Source: Robertmurraya_A mangrovi (GTDB lineage Bacteria; Bacillota; Bacilli; Bacillales; Cytobacillaceae). Taken from it: 64,000 nucleotides of DNA. Location of the stretch: assembly GCF_034427655.1 (NCBI RefSeq), contig NZ_JAXOFX010000006.1:155830-219829 (forward strand), given 5' to 3'. Numbering within the stretch: the stretch's first letter is position 1; each line of letters starts with the position of its first letter. Shown one piece after another: positions 42,053 to 50,673 of the stretch. Under the pieces are notes generated by a model, which saw only the letters and a program-made list of their open reading frames with translations, searched no databases and was not told where the DNA came from. The position numbers and the translations under genes were made by a program.

Positions 42053-43321
42053 TTATGTATCAGGTGTAATTCGCTGAGGTAAAACTAAGTATCCTTTCGC
42101 CTTTCGTGCTCTAAGAACTTTGATTAGATGCTTCTGCATAGAGGCAGGACATGTAACCTGCATAAATACCTCACTTTTACCGCTTTCAAAGACTTTTATT
42201 TTCTTTTTCTGGAGAACTAATTCAATTATCAACCCTAAGCTGAAACCGCCTACTAAGCCAATCAGCCCCCAAATTACTGGCCCCCATTTCCAAACAAATC
42301 CATATATGGTTCCAAGGAGCATAATGATTGTTGCGCTTACCATGGCTCCGTCAAGAACACTTCTGCCATCAACCCTATGAAGAGAATCAATAATTTGAGT
42401 TTGAGATTCTAGGTTTTCAAGGGGCAATGCAACAATATTCTCAGATGGTACTCCTATCGTCTCAATATCGTGAATAAACATCTCCACAAAGGGAGAATGT
42501 TCGAATGTGGCGACGATTTGTACTGTGCCATCATTCATTTTATTTTGTCTTTGTAGTGTCAACCTTTCATCCCTCACTCTAAGGAAACGTATTTGTTCTA
42601 TATCGTATAATGCGTTATTAGCTACTACTGATGAATATGCCTGATAGATTGCAAAAGCGTACATTGACGGCAGAAAGAGAAACCATTGCCAGTCCACATT
42701 TGCTGAAGCTGTGCTAAAATCTCCAATAAACGAATAGAACCAAGCACCAATCGTTCCCGCCTTATAAGTAACAAATATCCACCATGCCAAAACAAATGTG
42801 CCAACAGCCGTAGCACCACCATATAATTGACCCAAACCAGGTGTTAGAAATGACCAAACAGCTCCCAATATGGGCTTTTTCTTTTCTAAGAGGACAACAT
42901 CCAAAAAGTTAATTACTGAAGGGGTCATTGGTGCATCTTCTACTTCTGACAAAATATGACTTTTATTAATTTCAACCGCAGAACGATAGCTGTCCCAAAT
43001 GCTATAAATATAGACTGCCATATAAAGCAAAATCCAGTCCTCGTTAATTACATCCTTTGCCTCCTCGAATTTACCGAGCATCGATAAAGCAATCCCTAAG
43101 TTTAGATTAGCTTGAGTGTTTACCACAATCCCCCAAATAATCAACATAAATCCATGTAAATGCTTACCTAAAAACATGTGTCCAAACCCTGGAAAAGTAA
43201 ACGACCACCAGGCTGCAACCCAAGGAATTCGAGGATATACAGAATTAGAACCAAATGAAGATATCGCCCCTTTGGAATAGCGAGGTTTTATGGTAGCTGA
43301 CTCAAACTTCTGGTGTGGCAT
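42053..43321 (-). CDS. Polytopic membrane protein with TM2-like repeats
   Basis: 422 residues from the ATG at 43321. Two similar TM2-like units: VAAWWSFTFPGFGHMFLGKH and LGAVWSFLTPGLGQLYGGAT, each W-S-F-x-x-P-G-x-G followed by a hydrophobic helix. Then a cytoplasmic region and a glycine-rich two-helix unit (VLDGAMVSATIIMLLGTIYG, GLIGLVGGFSLGLIIELVL) and a basic end. Around seven to nine membrane segments. Function unknown. Confidence 0.6.
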   Translation of the reverse strand: MPHQKFESATIKPRYSKGAISSFGSNSVYPRIPWVAAWWSFTFPGFGHMFLGKHLHGFMLIIWGIVVNTQANLNLGIALSMLGKFEEAKDVINEDWILLYMAVYIYSIWDSYRSAVEINKSHILSEVEDAPMTPSVINFLDVVLLEKKKPILGAVWSFLTPGLGQLYGGATAVGTFVLAWWIFVTYKAGTIGAWFYSFIGDFSTASANVDWQWFLFLPSMYAFAIYQAYSSVVANNALYDIEQIRFLRVRDERLTLQRQNKMNDGTVQIVATFEHSPFVEMFIHDIETIGVPSENIVALPLENLESQTQIIDSLHRVDGRSVLDGAMVSATIIMLLGTIYGFVWKWGPVIWGLIGLVGGFSLGLIIELVLQKKKIKVFESGKSEVFMQVTCPASMQKHLIKVLRARKAKGYLVLPQRITPDT

Positions 43322-43390
43322 TGGATACCTACTCTCTCTGTATAATCTCAACATTTAATATTTCCAGTACCTACCAATGTTATGCATTGG

Positions 43391-43457
43391 TGGGACTAGG
43401 GGACAGGTACCGCGTCGCAGCCAAAGATGGGACACAGTGGGACCTGTCCCCTCGTTT
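43391..43457. repeat. GGGACAGGTACC-type palindromic repeat, copy 1
   Basis: GGGGACAGGTACCGCGTCGC ... GGGACACAGTGGGACCTGTC-CCC. Outer GGGGACAGGT pairs with ACCTGTCCCC. Two further copies and a fragment lie at 49.98-50.96 kb. Confidence 0.75.
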
Positions 43458-43483
43458 CTGAGGGCATACATTTACTTCATTTA

Positions 43484-44470
43484 TTAGGAGTTGTTGTTTG
43501 GTTCCACATTTATGACGACATTTCCCTTCTTGTGTCCTTTCTCGACATACCTATGTGCATAAACGATCTCTTCAAACTCATAGTACCTATCAACCACAAC
43601 TTTTAACTTCCCCTGCTCTACAAGCTCCTTGAGAAAGTTTAGGGCCTCGGAGTTTTCAGGTGAATTTCTCCCTAAGATTAGTTTCCTGCCGCTTGTCAAT
43701 TTAGTCCAAAGCATTCTAACACCTGGTAATTGTACAGAGACATTTATATAGGTTCCGTCCTTCTTTAGCGATTTCATACAAGCTGAAAACGAACTCTTGT
43801 CTACCGCTTCAAAGATCACATCATAAGTCTCACCTTTACTAGAAAAATCTTCGGTAGTGTAATCAATTACCTTATCCGCTCCTAAGGACTTTACCAATTC
43901 TAAATTCTTTGTACTGCATACCCCTGTAACTATTGCTCCAAGTTCCTTGGCAATTTGTATTGCATAGCTCCCTACACTTCCGGATGCGCCATAAACAAGT
44001 ACCTTTTGACCATTCTGAATGTTAGCTTTTCTAAGATGAAACAATGCTGTACGTGCCCCTATCGGAATAGCTGCGGCTTCCCCAAAAGATAGATTGTTGG
44101 GTTTGATAGATACTGGACCATCTTCAGGTAGGCACTTATACTCGGCATAAGCACCAAACCCCACTAGGGAAGCTGCAAAAATTTGGTCACCTTCCTTAAA
44201 TCGCTTAACATTCTTTCCTACAGACTCTACTTCACCAGCTAACTCCATCCCTAATATAGCTTTTTTGGGACGTCTAATCCCCAATGCCATTCGGGCAGGT
44301 AGCCATACAGGGAGAGGAACGGTAAAACTCCGTGCGCGAATATCTGCTACTGTTACAGTAGTCGCTTTTACTTTTACAAGTATTTCTTTTTCTTTAGGAT
44401 TAGGTTTTTCTATCTCTTTCAGTTGAAGAACTTCGGGGGAACCGTACTTTTTGTACACAATTGCTTTCAT
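43484..44470 (-). CDS. MDR NAD(P)H quinone oxidoreductase-like protein
   Basis: 328 residues, RBS AGAGGTGG. Zinc-free medium-chain reductase: MKAIVYKKYGSPEVLQLKEI, AILGMELAGEVESVGKNVKR, nucleotide motif VLVYGASGSVGSYAIQIAKE, GADKVIDYTTEDF. Paralogue of the 9753-10721 protein with the same start and end patterns but a different region (RSFTVPLPVWLPARMALGIR) around residue 55. Probably reduces quinones or enones. Monocistronic; promoter side holds the large compound repeat. Confidence 0.82.
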   Translation of the reverse strand: MKAIVYKKYGSPEVLQLKEIEKPNPKEKEILVKVKATTVTVADIRARSFTVPLPVWLPARMALGIRRPKKAILGMELAGEVESVGKNVKRFKEGDQIFAASLVGFGAYAEYKCLPEDGPVSIKPNNLSFGEAAAIPIGARTALFHLRKANIQNGQKVLVYGASGSVGSYAIQIAKELGAIVTGVCSTKNLELVKSLGADKVIDYTTEDFSSKGETYDVIFEAVDKSSFSACMKSLKKDGTYINVSVQLPGVRMLWTKLTSGRKLILGRNSPENSEALNFLKELVEQGKLKVVVDRYYEFEEIVYAHRYVEKGHKKGNVVINVEPNNNS

Positions 44471-44679
44471 TTTTCCACCTCTAATTTTTCATATTTATGA
44501 ATTTAGTACGAATCTTTCATCAGACTTCATCACAATGTATCGGTTTTGTTTGTACCCTTTCCTTATGGCTATAAGTTATTAAATAATGTTGTTGATATAA
44601 CCATAACATCGTAGGTAAAAAGAGACTTTCCAAATCTTGCTGTGATTTGTTCTGCTTTATCAGAGGAGTATTCTGCAAA

Positions 44680-44813
44680 GAACAAAAGCGCAAGCGCCTC
44701 GGTCAGCCCCGACAAGCAAATGTTCTTCAACCCTAAAAGTCTGATTTTCGACTTTTAGGGTTGAAGGTTATTTGACCTCGAGGGGCTAGGCGCTGGAGCT
44801 GGACGGGGACACT
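44680..44813. repeat. Compound palindromic repeat with nested hairpins
   Basis: Outer arms AGCGCC...AGCCCC and GGGGCT-A-GGCGCT flank an inner perfect hairpin TTCAACCCTAAAAGTC (44726-44741) / GACTTTTAGGGTTGAA (44750-44765). Starts AAGCGCAAGCGCCTCGGTCA and ends GGAGCTGGACGGGGAC. Intergenic repeats of this kind are common in Bacillaceae. The rest of 44471-44965 holds no gene. Confidence 0.78.
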
Positions 44814-44965
44814 CAATGTTAAAGAGTTATCCAGAATGCGAAATATTTTATCATTTCCTAAACGATCAAAAAGGCCCTCTTTTGGACGGCCAGCAGGTTA
44901 TACATAATGTATATTTAAAATAAGATATCAAGAAGTGAATAAATTTTCTGGAATTAGGTGGCGAG

Positions 44966-45838
44966 ATGGAACATTATGAAGTAATTGAAAAATCCTTATT
45001 GTATATTGAAAACAATTTACAGCAACCATTATCATTGGAGTCTGTTTCAAATTCCTTCAATATGTCTAAATACTATTTTCATAGACTTTTTTCTGCAATA
45101 ATGGGCTGCTCATTAAACCAATACACTTTATCAAGAAGATTAAATGCATCTGTTCAATACATACAAAACGACGAAGACTTATCATTAACAGAAATTGCGT
45201 ATCTACTAAACTTTGGTACTCCATCGTCTTTCACCCGTGCTTTTAAAAGCCAATATGGTATTTCACCAAGCACTCTACGAAAAGAAGGAAAGACCATAGC
45301 CCTAGAAGACATTCCGCCAGTAATTAAAAGACCTATCAAAAACATCAATGGGGACATTGTTGCCGATTTTACACTAACAAACTTTCATACAACTAGAATA
45401 AGTGGGGTAGCATTTGAAGTTGATTTAGCAAGAAGTGATTTTAAAGAAACGATTCGATCTTTTTCGAGTATGTTTGTAAACAGCATTGATGAAACAATCA
45501 GTAGTTCTTGTTATATCATCTATTCCAATTGCCAACCAAACTCAACAAAGTTCAAGGCTCTAATCGGGATTCCACAAAATCTAAAAATCAACTTACCAAA
45601 TTATTTTACAGTAGATGTTCCACAATTTTTTTGTGCTAAGTTTATGTATTTTGGTGACCTACTAGATATAGGAGATGTCTTTACTACTGACTTTGCAAGA
45701 TTTCTAAAGATTTCGAAACAAGAAACAGAGAAATCCGATATTGAACTTATTCAAGTATTCGAGAATATTCATAACCTTGAATCTTCCTATCATATTTTCG
45801 TACCAATCAAAAAACTCTCCAGTGACAACGATGATTAG
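44966..45838 (+). CDS. AraC-family regulator with GyrI-like effector domain
   Basis: 290 residues. N-terminal AraC double HTH: LSLESVSNSFNMSKYYFHRL and LSLTEIAYLLNFGTPSSFTR, AFKSQYGISPSTLRK. Residues 135-285 form a GyrI/Bmr-type small-molecule binding domain (FHTTRISGVAFEV, KALIGIPQNLK, FFCAKFMYFGDLLD, YHIFVPIKK). Such proteins sense hydrophobic drugs. Monocistronic on the plus strand; target unknown. Confidence 0.82.
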   Translation: MEHYEVIEKSLLYIENNLQQPLSLESVSNSFNMSKYYFHRLFSAIMGCSLNQYTLSRRLNASVQYIQNDEDLSLTEIAYLLNFGTPSSFTRAFKSQYGISPSTLRKEGKTIALEDIPPVIKRPIKNINGDIVADFTLTNFHTTRISGVAFEVDLARSDFKETIRSFSSMFVNSIDETISSSCYIIYSNCQPNSTKFKALIGIPQNLKINLPNYFTVDVPQFFCAKFMYFGDLLDIGDVFTTDFARFLKISKQETEKSDIELIQVFENIHNLESSYHIFVPIKKLSSDNDD

Positions 45839-45871
45839 TGTCTAATTGATATTCCCGTAATTGAATATAGT

Positions 45872-45898
45872 AAAAAACCGACAACACGTTTGTCGGCT
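45872..45898 (-). terminator. Terminator of the SRPBCC-ArsR operon
   Basis: CCGACAA (45878-45884) and TTGTCGG (45890-45896); minus strand runs into TTTTTT. Shared between convergent genes. Confidence 0.7.
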
Positions 45899-45919
45899 TA
45901 TGAATTGGTAACATTAATT

Positions 45920-46276
45920 TTATTCATGGTCTATTTTTATAACTTTTAATCCATCATTTTCATCTTCATTTTCAACTATGTGTTTAAGAATTGACAATTT
46001 GTTATTCCAAAATTGTTCGTAATAGGAAAGCCACTGTTTAACTTCTGATAGCGGTTCTGGTTGTAATTGATAGATTTTTTCTCTGCCTACCTTCTTCCCA
46101 CTAACTAGATTTGCTTCTGAAAGGATCTGAAGATGTTTTGCTATGGCTGTACGACTAATTGGAAAATGAGAGGTTATTTCTGAGATAGCTAATTCTTTGT
46201 TAGCAAGCAACCGAAGAACCTCTCTTCTTGTTGGATCAGCAATCGCTTGAAATACATCATGCTTTACTGCTGTCAC
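45920..46276 (-). CDS. ArsR-family repressor (SdpR-like)
   Basis: 118 residues, GTG start immediately after the TAA of the upstream gene, with GAAGGATAA as site. Winged helix: FQAIADPTRREVLRLLANKE, AISEITSHFPISRTAIAKHL-QIL, VGREKIYQLQPEPL. No metal-binding Cys pair. Matches the ArsR proteins that accompany SRPBCC genes. Second gene of the pair and likely autoregulator through the operators at 46.73-46.78 kb. Confidence 0.85.
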   Translation of the reverse strand: MTAVKHDVFQAIADPTRREVLRLLANKELAISEITSHFPISRTAIAKHLQILSEANLVSGKKVGREKIYQLQPEPLSEVKQWLSYYEQFWNNKLSILKHIVENEDENDGLKVIKIDHE

Positions 46277-46696
46277 TTATCCTTCAACAACCTTTCGAAG
46301 TCGTTCATTCACAATAGCAACCCAACCATGATCCATTCTCTCCCGGATAACAGAACTTTTCTCGTTCGCTTTAGGAAGAACAGTATCTGGAGATTTCCAA
46401 CCACTATGTATAAGTGTAAACTCCGTTTTTTCACCCAAGTCTTTTAGTAGAAAAGAAACAACCCATCCATCTGTGTCCCATGAAAACGAAATTTTGTTTG
46501 GTTCATCCACTTCTAATACTTTGCATGGAGATGGACCAAATGGTGATTGTACATGGAATTCATGTCCAACTTTAGCTTCAAAATCATTGGGCATAAACCA
46601 TAATGCAATACCTTCAGAGGTTGAAACCTTACCCCATACTTTTTGTATAGGTGCCTCAAATATGATTGTTTGCTTAATATCTTGTAATGTTTCCAT
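46277..46696 (-). CDS. SRPBCC domain (AHSA1-like) protein
   Basis: 139 residues, RBS AAAGGAG. START/Bet v1-like fold: IKQTIIFEAPIQKVWGKVST, LWFMPNDFEAKVGHEFHV, VLEVDEPNKISFSWDTDG, KTEFTLIHSGW, MDHGWVAIVNERLRKVVE. Members bind hydrophobic ligands. Directly followed, without gap, by the ArsR gene, a frequent two-gene arrangement. Confidence 0.83.
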   Translation of the reverse strand: METLQDIKQTIIFEAPIQKVWGKVSTSEGIALWFMPNDFEAKVGHEFHVQSPFGPSPCKVLEVDEPNKISFSWDTDGWVVSFLLKDLGEKTEFTLIHSGWKSPDTVLPKANEKSSVIRERMDHGWVAIVNERLRKVVEG

Positions 46697-46728
46697 TTAA
46701 ATTTCTCCTTTTTACAAAACATAAAATA

Positions 46729-46783
46729 AAACCATTTGGTTTCACTTTTTTTGATAATATAACACCTTTTGGTTTCATGTCAA
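46729..46783 (-). promoter_or_regulatory. Promoter and operator of the SRPBCC-ArsR operon
   Basis: Minus strand TTGACA (46778-46783) with TATATT at 46756-46761 (16 bp) or TATTAT at 46754-46759 (18 bp). AAACCATTTGGTTT (46729-46742) is a perfect inverted repeat, and TTGGTTTCA recurs at 46736-46744 and 46769-46777, 33 bp apart, one copy in the promoter spacer and one downstream. Likely ArsR binding sites. Confidence 0.65.
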
Positions 46784-46819
46784 CATTAAACTGATCTGTA
46801 TTTTATTTAGAATGGTTAT

Positions 46820-46880
46820 TAAACATAACTGCTTCTTAGTCGAATAGAAAATAAGAGCTGCTAATCTAAAATGATATAAA
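46820..46880. repeat. CCGTTAG-type repeat, degenerate
   Basis: AACTGCTTCTTAGTCGAATA then AATAAGAGCTGC: left module and beginning of the core. 46784-47047 contains no supported gene. Confidence 0.5.
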
Positions 46881-47030
46881 ATCCACCCATAAGATCTTTT
46901 TACTCATAGCTTATCAGTCACCTTTTTTAAACTAAACTAATCGATAGTCTATAATAAGACATCTAAACAAATCACTGCACAGTATTGTTGCACTGTGCAT
47001 TAAGAGATCCACTTAAAACCCAGGAGCTCC

Positions 47031-47059
47031 TTCAACTAACGCACCCTTTAGCTAAAGAG
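47031..47059. repeat. CCGTTAG-type repeat, right module
   Basis: CTCCTTCAACTAACGCACCC followed by TTTAGCTAAAGAG; overlaps the 3' end of the next small gene. Confidence 0.5.
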
Positions 47060-47218
47060 TTTCTGTTTCTTCTTTTTCCCAATAAAAACGCCCAACAACA
47101 TAAAGCCAACACCTAATATATTTAGAATAATATTACCTAAATTGCCGAAGTTATCAATTCTAAGTCCAAACAAAATCGCACCCAAAAGAATAATTGGAAT
47201 AACCAAAAACATCTTCAA
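47048..47218 (-). CDS. Small two-helix membrane protein
   Basis: 56 residues from a TTG at 47218 a few bases after GGAGGAGGGTGA (ATG two codons later is an alternative). Segments FLVIPIILLGAILFGL and GNIILNILGVGFMLLGVFIG, ending in KKKKQKLFS. Unassigned. Confidence 0.52.
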   Translation of the reverse strand: MKMFLVIPIILLGAILFGLRIDNFGNLGNIILNILGVGFMLLGVFIGKKKKQKLFS

Positions 47219-47274
47219 TATTTCACCCTCCTCCAACATGTTAACTCAGCTGAATTAAACTAAATCTATAACGA

Positions 47275-47320
47275 AAAAAGCGAATGCTACTTGTTCTCGC
47301 TTCCGTTAGTTCAAAAAGAA
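47275..47320. repeat. CCGTTAG-type repeat with GCGA hairpin
   Basis: AAAAAGCGAATGCTACTTGT, TTCTCGCTTCCGTTAGTTC. The GCGA/TCGC hairpin replaces the usual core. Confidence 0.55.
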
Positions 47321-47321
47321 T

Positions 47322-47801
47322 TTATAATAATGGAAGAATATCAGACAAATCGATAAATTCTAGTTCAGCTTCTGCTTCTGCTTTCGAACGATAAACGGTA
47401 ATTTTATCATAGGGTTTCATGTTGTCTTGCCATGTTCCTATATTACTCAGAAAATCTTCTACGTTTTCAGAAATTATAAAGCACTCTAAATCCCTATTGA
47501 TATAACAAATTGGTGCGTCACTTTCCGAATCACACTGTTGATAAACAGTTCCGATAAATCCACCTTTACTATCTTTTGCCATAATATCTACATGTGGAAC
47601 CGTAAAAAACTCTAAATGCGGAATATCATCGTCAAAGATAAATTGAATATCATAATCGTTAGCGTATCTTTGATACTCCTCATTTCTATCATGAACACCC
47701 ATTGAATAAATGGTTGTTCCTGCTGATATAATCTCAGTATCTTCTAAATTAACACCTATGGCTCCAGAGAATGCTGTTCTATCTAGATAAATTTTTCGCA
47801 T
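47322..47801 (-). CDS. Hypothetical acidic protein
   Basis: 159 residues from the ATG at 47801 with GGGGG six bases upstream. Reads YLDRTAFSGAIGVNLEDTEI, IQFIFDDDIPHLEFFTVPHV and ends EAEAELEFIDLSDILPLL. Acidic, soluble, no catalytic motif. Such small acidic proteins can be immunity or SMI1-like factors, but nothing here proves it. Confidence 0.55.
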   Translation of the reverse strand: MRKIYLDRTAFSGAIGVNLEDTEIISAGTTIYSMGVHDRNEEYQRYANDYDIQFIFDDDIPHLEFFTVPHVDIMAKDSKGGFIGTVYQQCDSESDAPICYINRDLECFIISENVEDFLSNIGTWQDNMKPYDKITVYRSKAEAEAELEFIDLSDILPLL

Positions 47802-47857
47802 ATAAACCCCCATTTAATCTTATTTTAAAGTAAAATGCTCATTACTTTTGTGATTTC

Positions 47858-47958
47858 TTATTCAACTAAACACCCTATACTTCAACAAAAAGAGGTACCA
47901 ATCCTCCTTAGATCAGTACCCGTCTTATTTAAGATTTGCACCCGTTAGCTTAAGAAGG
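47858..47958. repeat. CCGTTAG-type repeat, long copy
   Basis: TTCAACTAAACACCCTATAC, TTCAACAAAAAGAGGTACC, core AATCCTCCTTAGATCAGTAC, right module TTTGCACCCGTTAGCTTAAG. Confidence 0.68.
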
Positions 47959-48528
47959 ATTATTGATTTCTTGCAACAATAATTCCAAATCATATTTCAA
48001 GTTACTTCTTGTCTCTGTATCAAATTCTCCTGGTACTTCTTGTATAGGGTATTTTTGTTTATGAATTATATAATGTTTTAGTTTTAAAAAAGTGGTTAAA
48101 GGAAAATCAAAATCATACCACTCTTCTCTGTAACCAATTATTCCGTGTCTTTTTATTAAGGCATCTATTTCTTTTAACACAATCATAATAAAATCATCAT
48201 ATGGGTATTCCGTTTTTATTAGTGTTTTAGTTTTGTCTTTACTAAATTCATCTTCATAATACACGGCTTTTATGTTCAGTATATTATTTTCCTTTAATTC
48301 GAAAGACCAAATAATCCCCTCTGGTTCACCCTCCCATTCACACTCAGTTTCTTTTCTTATCTCATCTTTCGGTACACAAAAGGAGTTTAAAAGCATTAGT
48401 GACCTTAGAAAATCATATAAACAATCTGTTAAATAACTTGCTGTAAATTCTAATTTTTGTCCATTTACTTCAACAATACAAGTAGCCCATCCAATTCCAC
48501 TAAGATAATATTTAAACTCCACTTCCAT
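47950..48528 (-). CDS. Hypothetical acidic soluble protein
   Basis: 192 residues from the ATG at 48528, AGGTGGG before it. EFKYYLSGIGWATCIVEVNG at the start, ECEWEGEPEGIIWSFELKEN in the middle, ETRSNLKYDLELLLQEI at the end. Acidic, no membrane segment. No family recognised. Confidence 0.55.
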   Translation of the reverse strand: MEVEFKYYLSGIGWATCIVEVNGQKLEFTASYLTDCLYDFLRSLMLLNSFCVPKDEIRKETECEWEGEPEGIIWSFELKENNILNIKAVYYEDEFSKDKTKTLIKTEYPYDDFIMIVLKEIDALIKRHGIIGYREEWYDFDFPLTTFLKLKHYIIHKQKYPIQEVPGEFDTETRSNLKYDLELLLQEINNPS

Positions 48529-48577
48529 CCCACCTACTTCGAAAGTTATCACTACATTTATGTTATCACTATTCCTT

Positions 48578-48666
48578 GTTCAACTAAATTGCCCGTTAGT
48601 AGAATAAGATCCAGCCACCTTTTTGGCGGCTGGATCTTCAACTATTGCACCCTTTAGTTAAATAAG
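48578..48666. repeat. CCGTTAG-type repeat, complete copy with strong hairpin core
   Basis: Left module TTCAACTAAATTGCCCGTTA-GTAGAATA, core AAGATCCAGCC (48606-48616) / GGCTGGATCTT (48628-48638), right module CAACTATTGCACCCTTTAGT-TAAATAAG. This copy shows the whole design: conserved flanks around a hairpin able to terminate transcription on both strands. Confidence 0.8.
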
Positions 48667-48719
48667 AAACAATAATAATAGATTCAAATTTCTTTTCATT
48701 TACAGTAAATTTGAAGAGA

Positions 48720-49445
48720 TTAACCTTTTGTTTCTACCCATTGGTCTTTCGAATAAAGTTTTGAATGAAAGAACTTGATAAATATATAAGTTAGCAACGG
48801 CACTGCTAAATTGGGTAATAGAAAATTTATCAAAAAGTTAAGTTCATCCATTAATTGTATATTTTCATTTCCTTTAACCAATATTTGTTCTCCCAATGGA
48901 CCTTTTGAAAAAATTGAATTATAAGTAAAGTTCCACCCTAAATGTAATCCAATGGGCAATGCAATTGATTTTGTTTTTAAAAAGGCGAGTGCCCATACTA
49001 AGCCTGTTATTGCTGTCATAATAAAAACAACAGTCATTGATACTACGTCTCCTAAAACACCATAGGAAAACCAATGATAAATACCAAAACTAATCGCTGA
49101 AAGAAAAATTCCTATTCTTGCTCCCAATTTTTGAATTGCAATATAAAGTAGTGCACCCCTAAAAATTAATTCTTCAAAGACAACAGATTTGATGTTCCAC
49201 CAAAGAAAATTTACAATTCCAACAAAGGTTGCGTTAGGATTTAATTCCCATTGCGCATTTGTTAGTGTTGAATCAATAATTTGTATGAAAGCACATAGTA
49301 CACCAGTAAAAATAAATCCAATAATAAATTGAAATAACCTTTTTCTTACAGGGGTAAAGCCTAAAACAAATAAATTTTTCTTAGTAAATACATAAATAAG
49401 TATCCATGAAATAATTATTTGTACTACTATTCCTAACAAAATCAT
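48720..49445 (-). CDS. CPBP family intramembrane glutamic endopeptidase
   Basis: 241 residues, RBS GGAGCG, about seven membrane segments. Abi/CPBP motifs: motif 1 VFEELIFRGALLY (E-E-x-x-x-R), motif 2 SFGIYHWFSYG, motif 3 IGLHLGWNFTYN. Members are Rce1-like proteases involved in peptide processing or bacteriocin self-immunity. No bacteriocin gene is visible nearby. Confidence 0.85.
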   Translation of the reverse strand: MILLGIVVQIIISWILIYVFTKKNLFVLGFTPVRKRLFQFIIGFIFTGVLCAFIQIIDSTLTNAQWELNPNATFVGIVNFLWWNIKSVVFEELIFRGALLYIAIQKLGARIGIFLSAISFGIYHWFSYGVLGDVVSMTVVFIMTAITGLVWALAFLKTKSIALPIGLHLGWNFTYNSIFSKGPLGEQILVKGNENIQLMDELNFLINFLLPNLAVPLLTYIFIKFFHSKLYSKDQWVETKG

Positions 49446-49527
49446 CGCTCCAATCTCATTACTTTATTTATATGACATCCTTCTACCTCGAAATAATATC
49501 ATAATATTCTGATATTTATGCGTGCTT

Positions 49528-49560
49528 TTTTACTAACCTGCTCCCTTAGTTTAAGTGAAA
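49528..49560. repeat. CCGTTAG-type repeat, single module
   Basis: TACTAACCTGCTCCCTTAGT followed by TTAAGTGAAA. Confidence 0.55.
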
Positions 49561-49649
49561 TACTTCACAAGATAACAAACATTCATACTAAAATCATATC
49601 AGAAAAATAACAGATCACGTCCCTGTGATAAAATTCAGTAATCTATAAA

Positions 49650-49975
49650 CCTAGCGTTTTGTGGGCACCTTAATTTTGAACGGAATATGATCATTCTTTA
49701 AATCAAAGCTCTGTACCTTTACTTTAAAATTACTTTTGACTTCCATTTGCGTTACACCAATATAAATAAATTGATTTTTAGAGTCAATTGCAACAAATTC
49801 AGGTGTTTTTAATTCTTTCTTCATGTCTTCAAGTATCTTTTTTCAGGCAATTTCAATAAACCAAGTGACATATTCGACACATACAAAATGATATCTCCGT
49901 TTTCTTGTACAGCGGGTTCCATTGTGATTAATATGGGGATTTCGGTTTGAAAGGCTTTGACTTACCCCAGCAATT
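49650..49975 (-). pseudogene. Truncated duplicate of the ypmS 3' half
   Basis: About 325 bp nearly identical to 50967-51306: reads AFQTEIPILITMEPAVQENG and then YVSNMSLGLLKLPEK, after which a T6 instead of T7 run breaks the frame before the conserved FVAIDSKNQFIYIGVTQMEV. It lacks the ypmS 5' half and ends at CAATTG where a fragment of the GGGACAGGTACC-type repeat starts. Not expressible as a protein. Confidence 0.85.
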
Positions 49976-50013
49976 GTGGACCTGTCCCCCTTGTCCCCTT
50001 GATAAGTGTCCCC
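49976..50013. repeat. GGGACAGGTACC-type repeat, fragment
   Basis: TGTGGACCTGTCCCCCTTGT, CCCCTTGATAAGTGTCCCC: right half of the element, fused directly to the ypmS duplicate. Confidence 0.7.
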
Positions 50014-50127
50014 TTTAACAAATGTTTTCTTTTCCTTCTTACAAATTGTCTCATTTTTAACATATTTTCGTTAGGAGATGGCCATAATAATCCAGTAAGT
50101 GCCTTTAAAAGAAAGGAAATCTTTAAT

Positions 50128-50568
50128 ATGGGGATAGGTGATCGTTTGTCATTTCGAGGTGATGCTCACAGATTTTATGTGGAGCTAAGAAATGTTGCAA
50201 AAAGAAATGAAACAGTGAAGGATATAAAGGAACTGGTAGAGGTGCAAGAAATTGTTTCGTTTTATCAGTCTATTGATACATTTAATTTAAAACTAATTTA
50301 TTATCGAATGGTAAAAGAAAAAAATGGATCAGGCATCATTCCCTTATTGGTTACCTCCGTACCTTGGTTCTTCTTTTTGTTCTCAAAACAATTACAGGAA
50401 TTCCTTTTTCAAGAGGGAAGTTCACTATGGCTTCTCTTTAGTTTTTTTTATCTGGTAACGCTTTCCTTAAGTATCGTTCTACATTTCCGTGAAAAAGCAT
50501 GGGCGGAACTACACATTAAAATTATTCAAAATATAATAGACTCACGAAATGAAAAGAAGAAGTCGTAA
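50128..50568 (+). CDS. Two-helix membrane protein
   Basis: 146 residues from the ATG at 50128 (AAAGGAAAT upstream); the upstream open extension covers repeat DNA and is not coding. N-terminal cytoplasmic LSFRGDAHRFYVELRNVAKR and VKDIKELVEVQEIVSFYQSI, then a hairpin of two helices (IIPLLVTSVPWFFFLFSK, LWLLFSFFYLVTLSLSIVLH) and a charged tail. Unassigned. Flanked on both sides by repeat copies, suggesting insertion with the rearrangement. Confidence 0.58.
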   Translation: MGIGDRLSFRGDAHRFYVELRNVAKRNETVKDIKELVEVQEIVSFYQSIDTFNLKLIYYRMVKEKNGSGIIPLLVTSVPWFFFLFSKQLQEFLFQEGSSLWLLFSFFYLVTLSLSIVLHFREKAWAELHIKIIQNIIDSRNEKKKS

Positions 50569-50588
50569 GCGTTTCTTCTCCATTTTTT

Positions 50589-50657
50589 TGGACTAAGGGA
50601 CAGGTACCGCGTCCTAGCCAAAGCTGGGACAGTAGGATTTTTCCCCGTGTCCCCTGC
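50589..50657. repeat. GGGACAGGTACC-type repeat, copy 2
   Basis: AAGGGACAGGTACCGCGTCC, TAGCCAAAGCTGGGACAGTA, then diverged TTTTTCCCCGTGTCCCC. Confidence 0.75.
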
Positions 50658-50673
50658 TTAAGTTAATCGGCTT

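Noticed and set aside
49957..50127. 57-codon N-terminal extension of the 146-residue membrane protein
   Set aside because: It translates the repeat fragment; the true start at 50128 has AAAGGAAAT.
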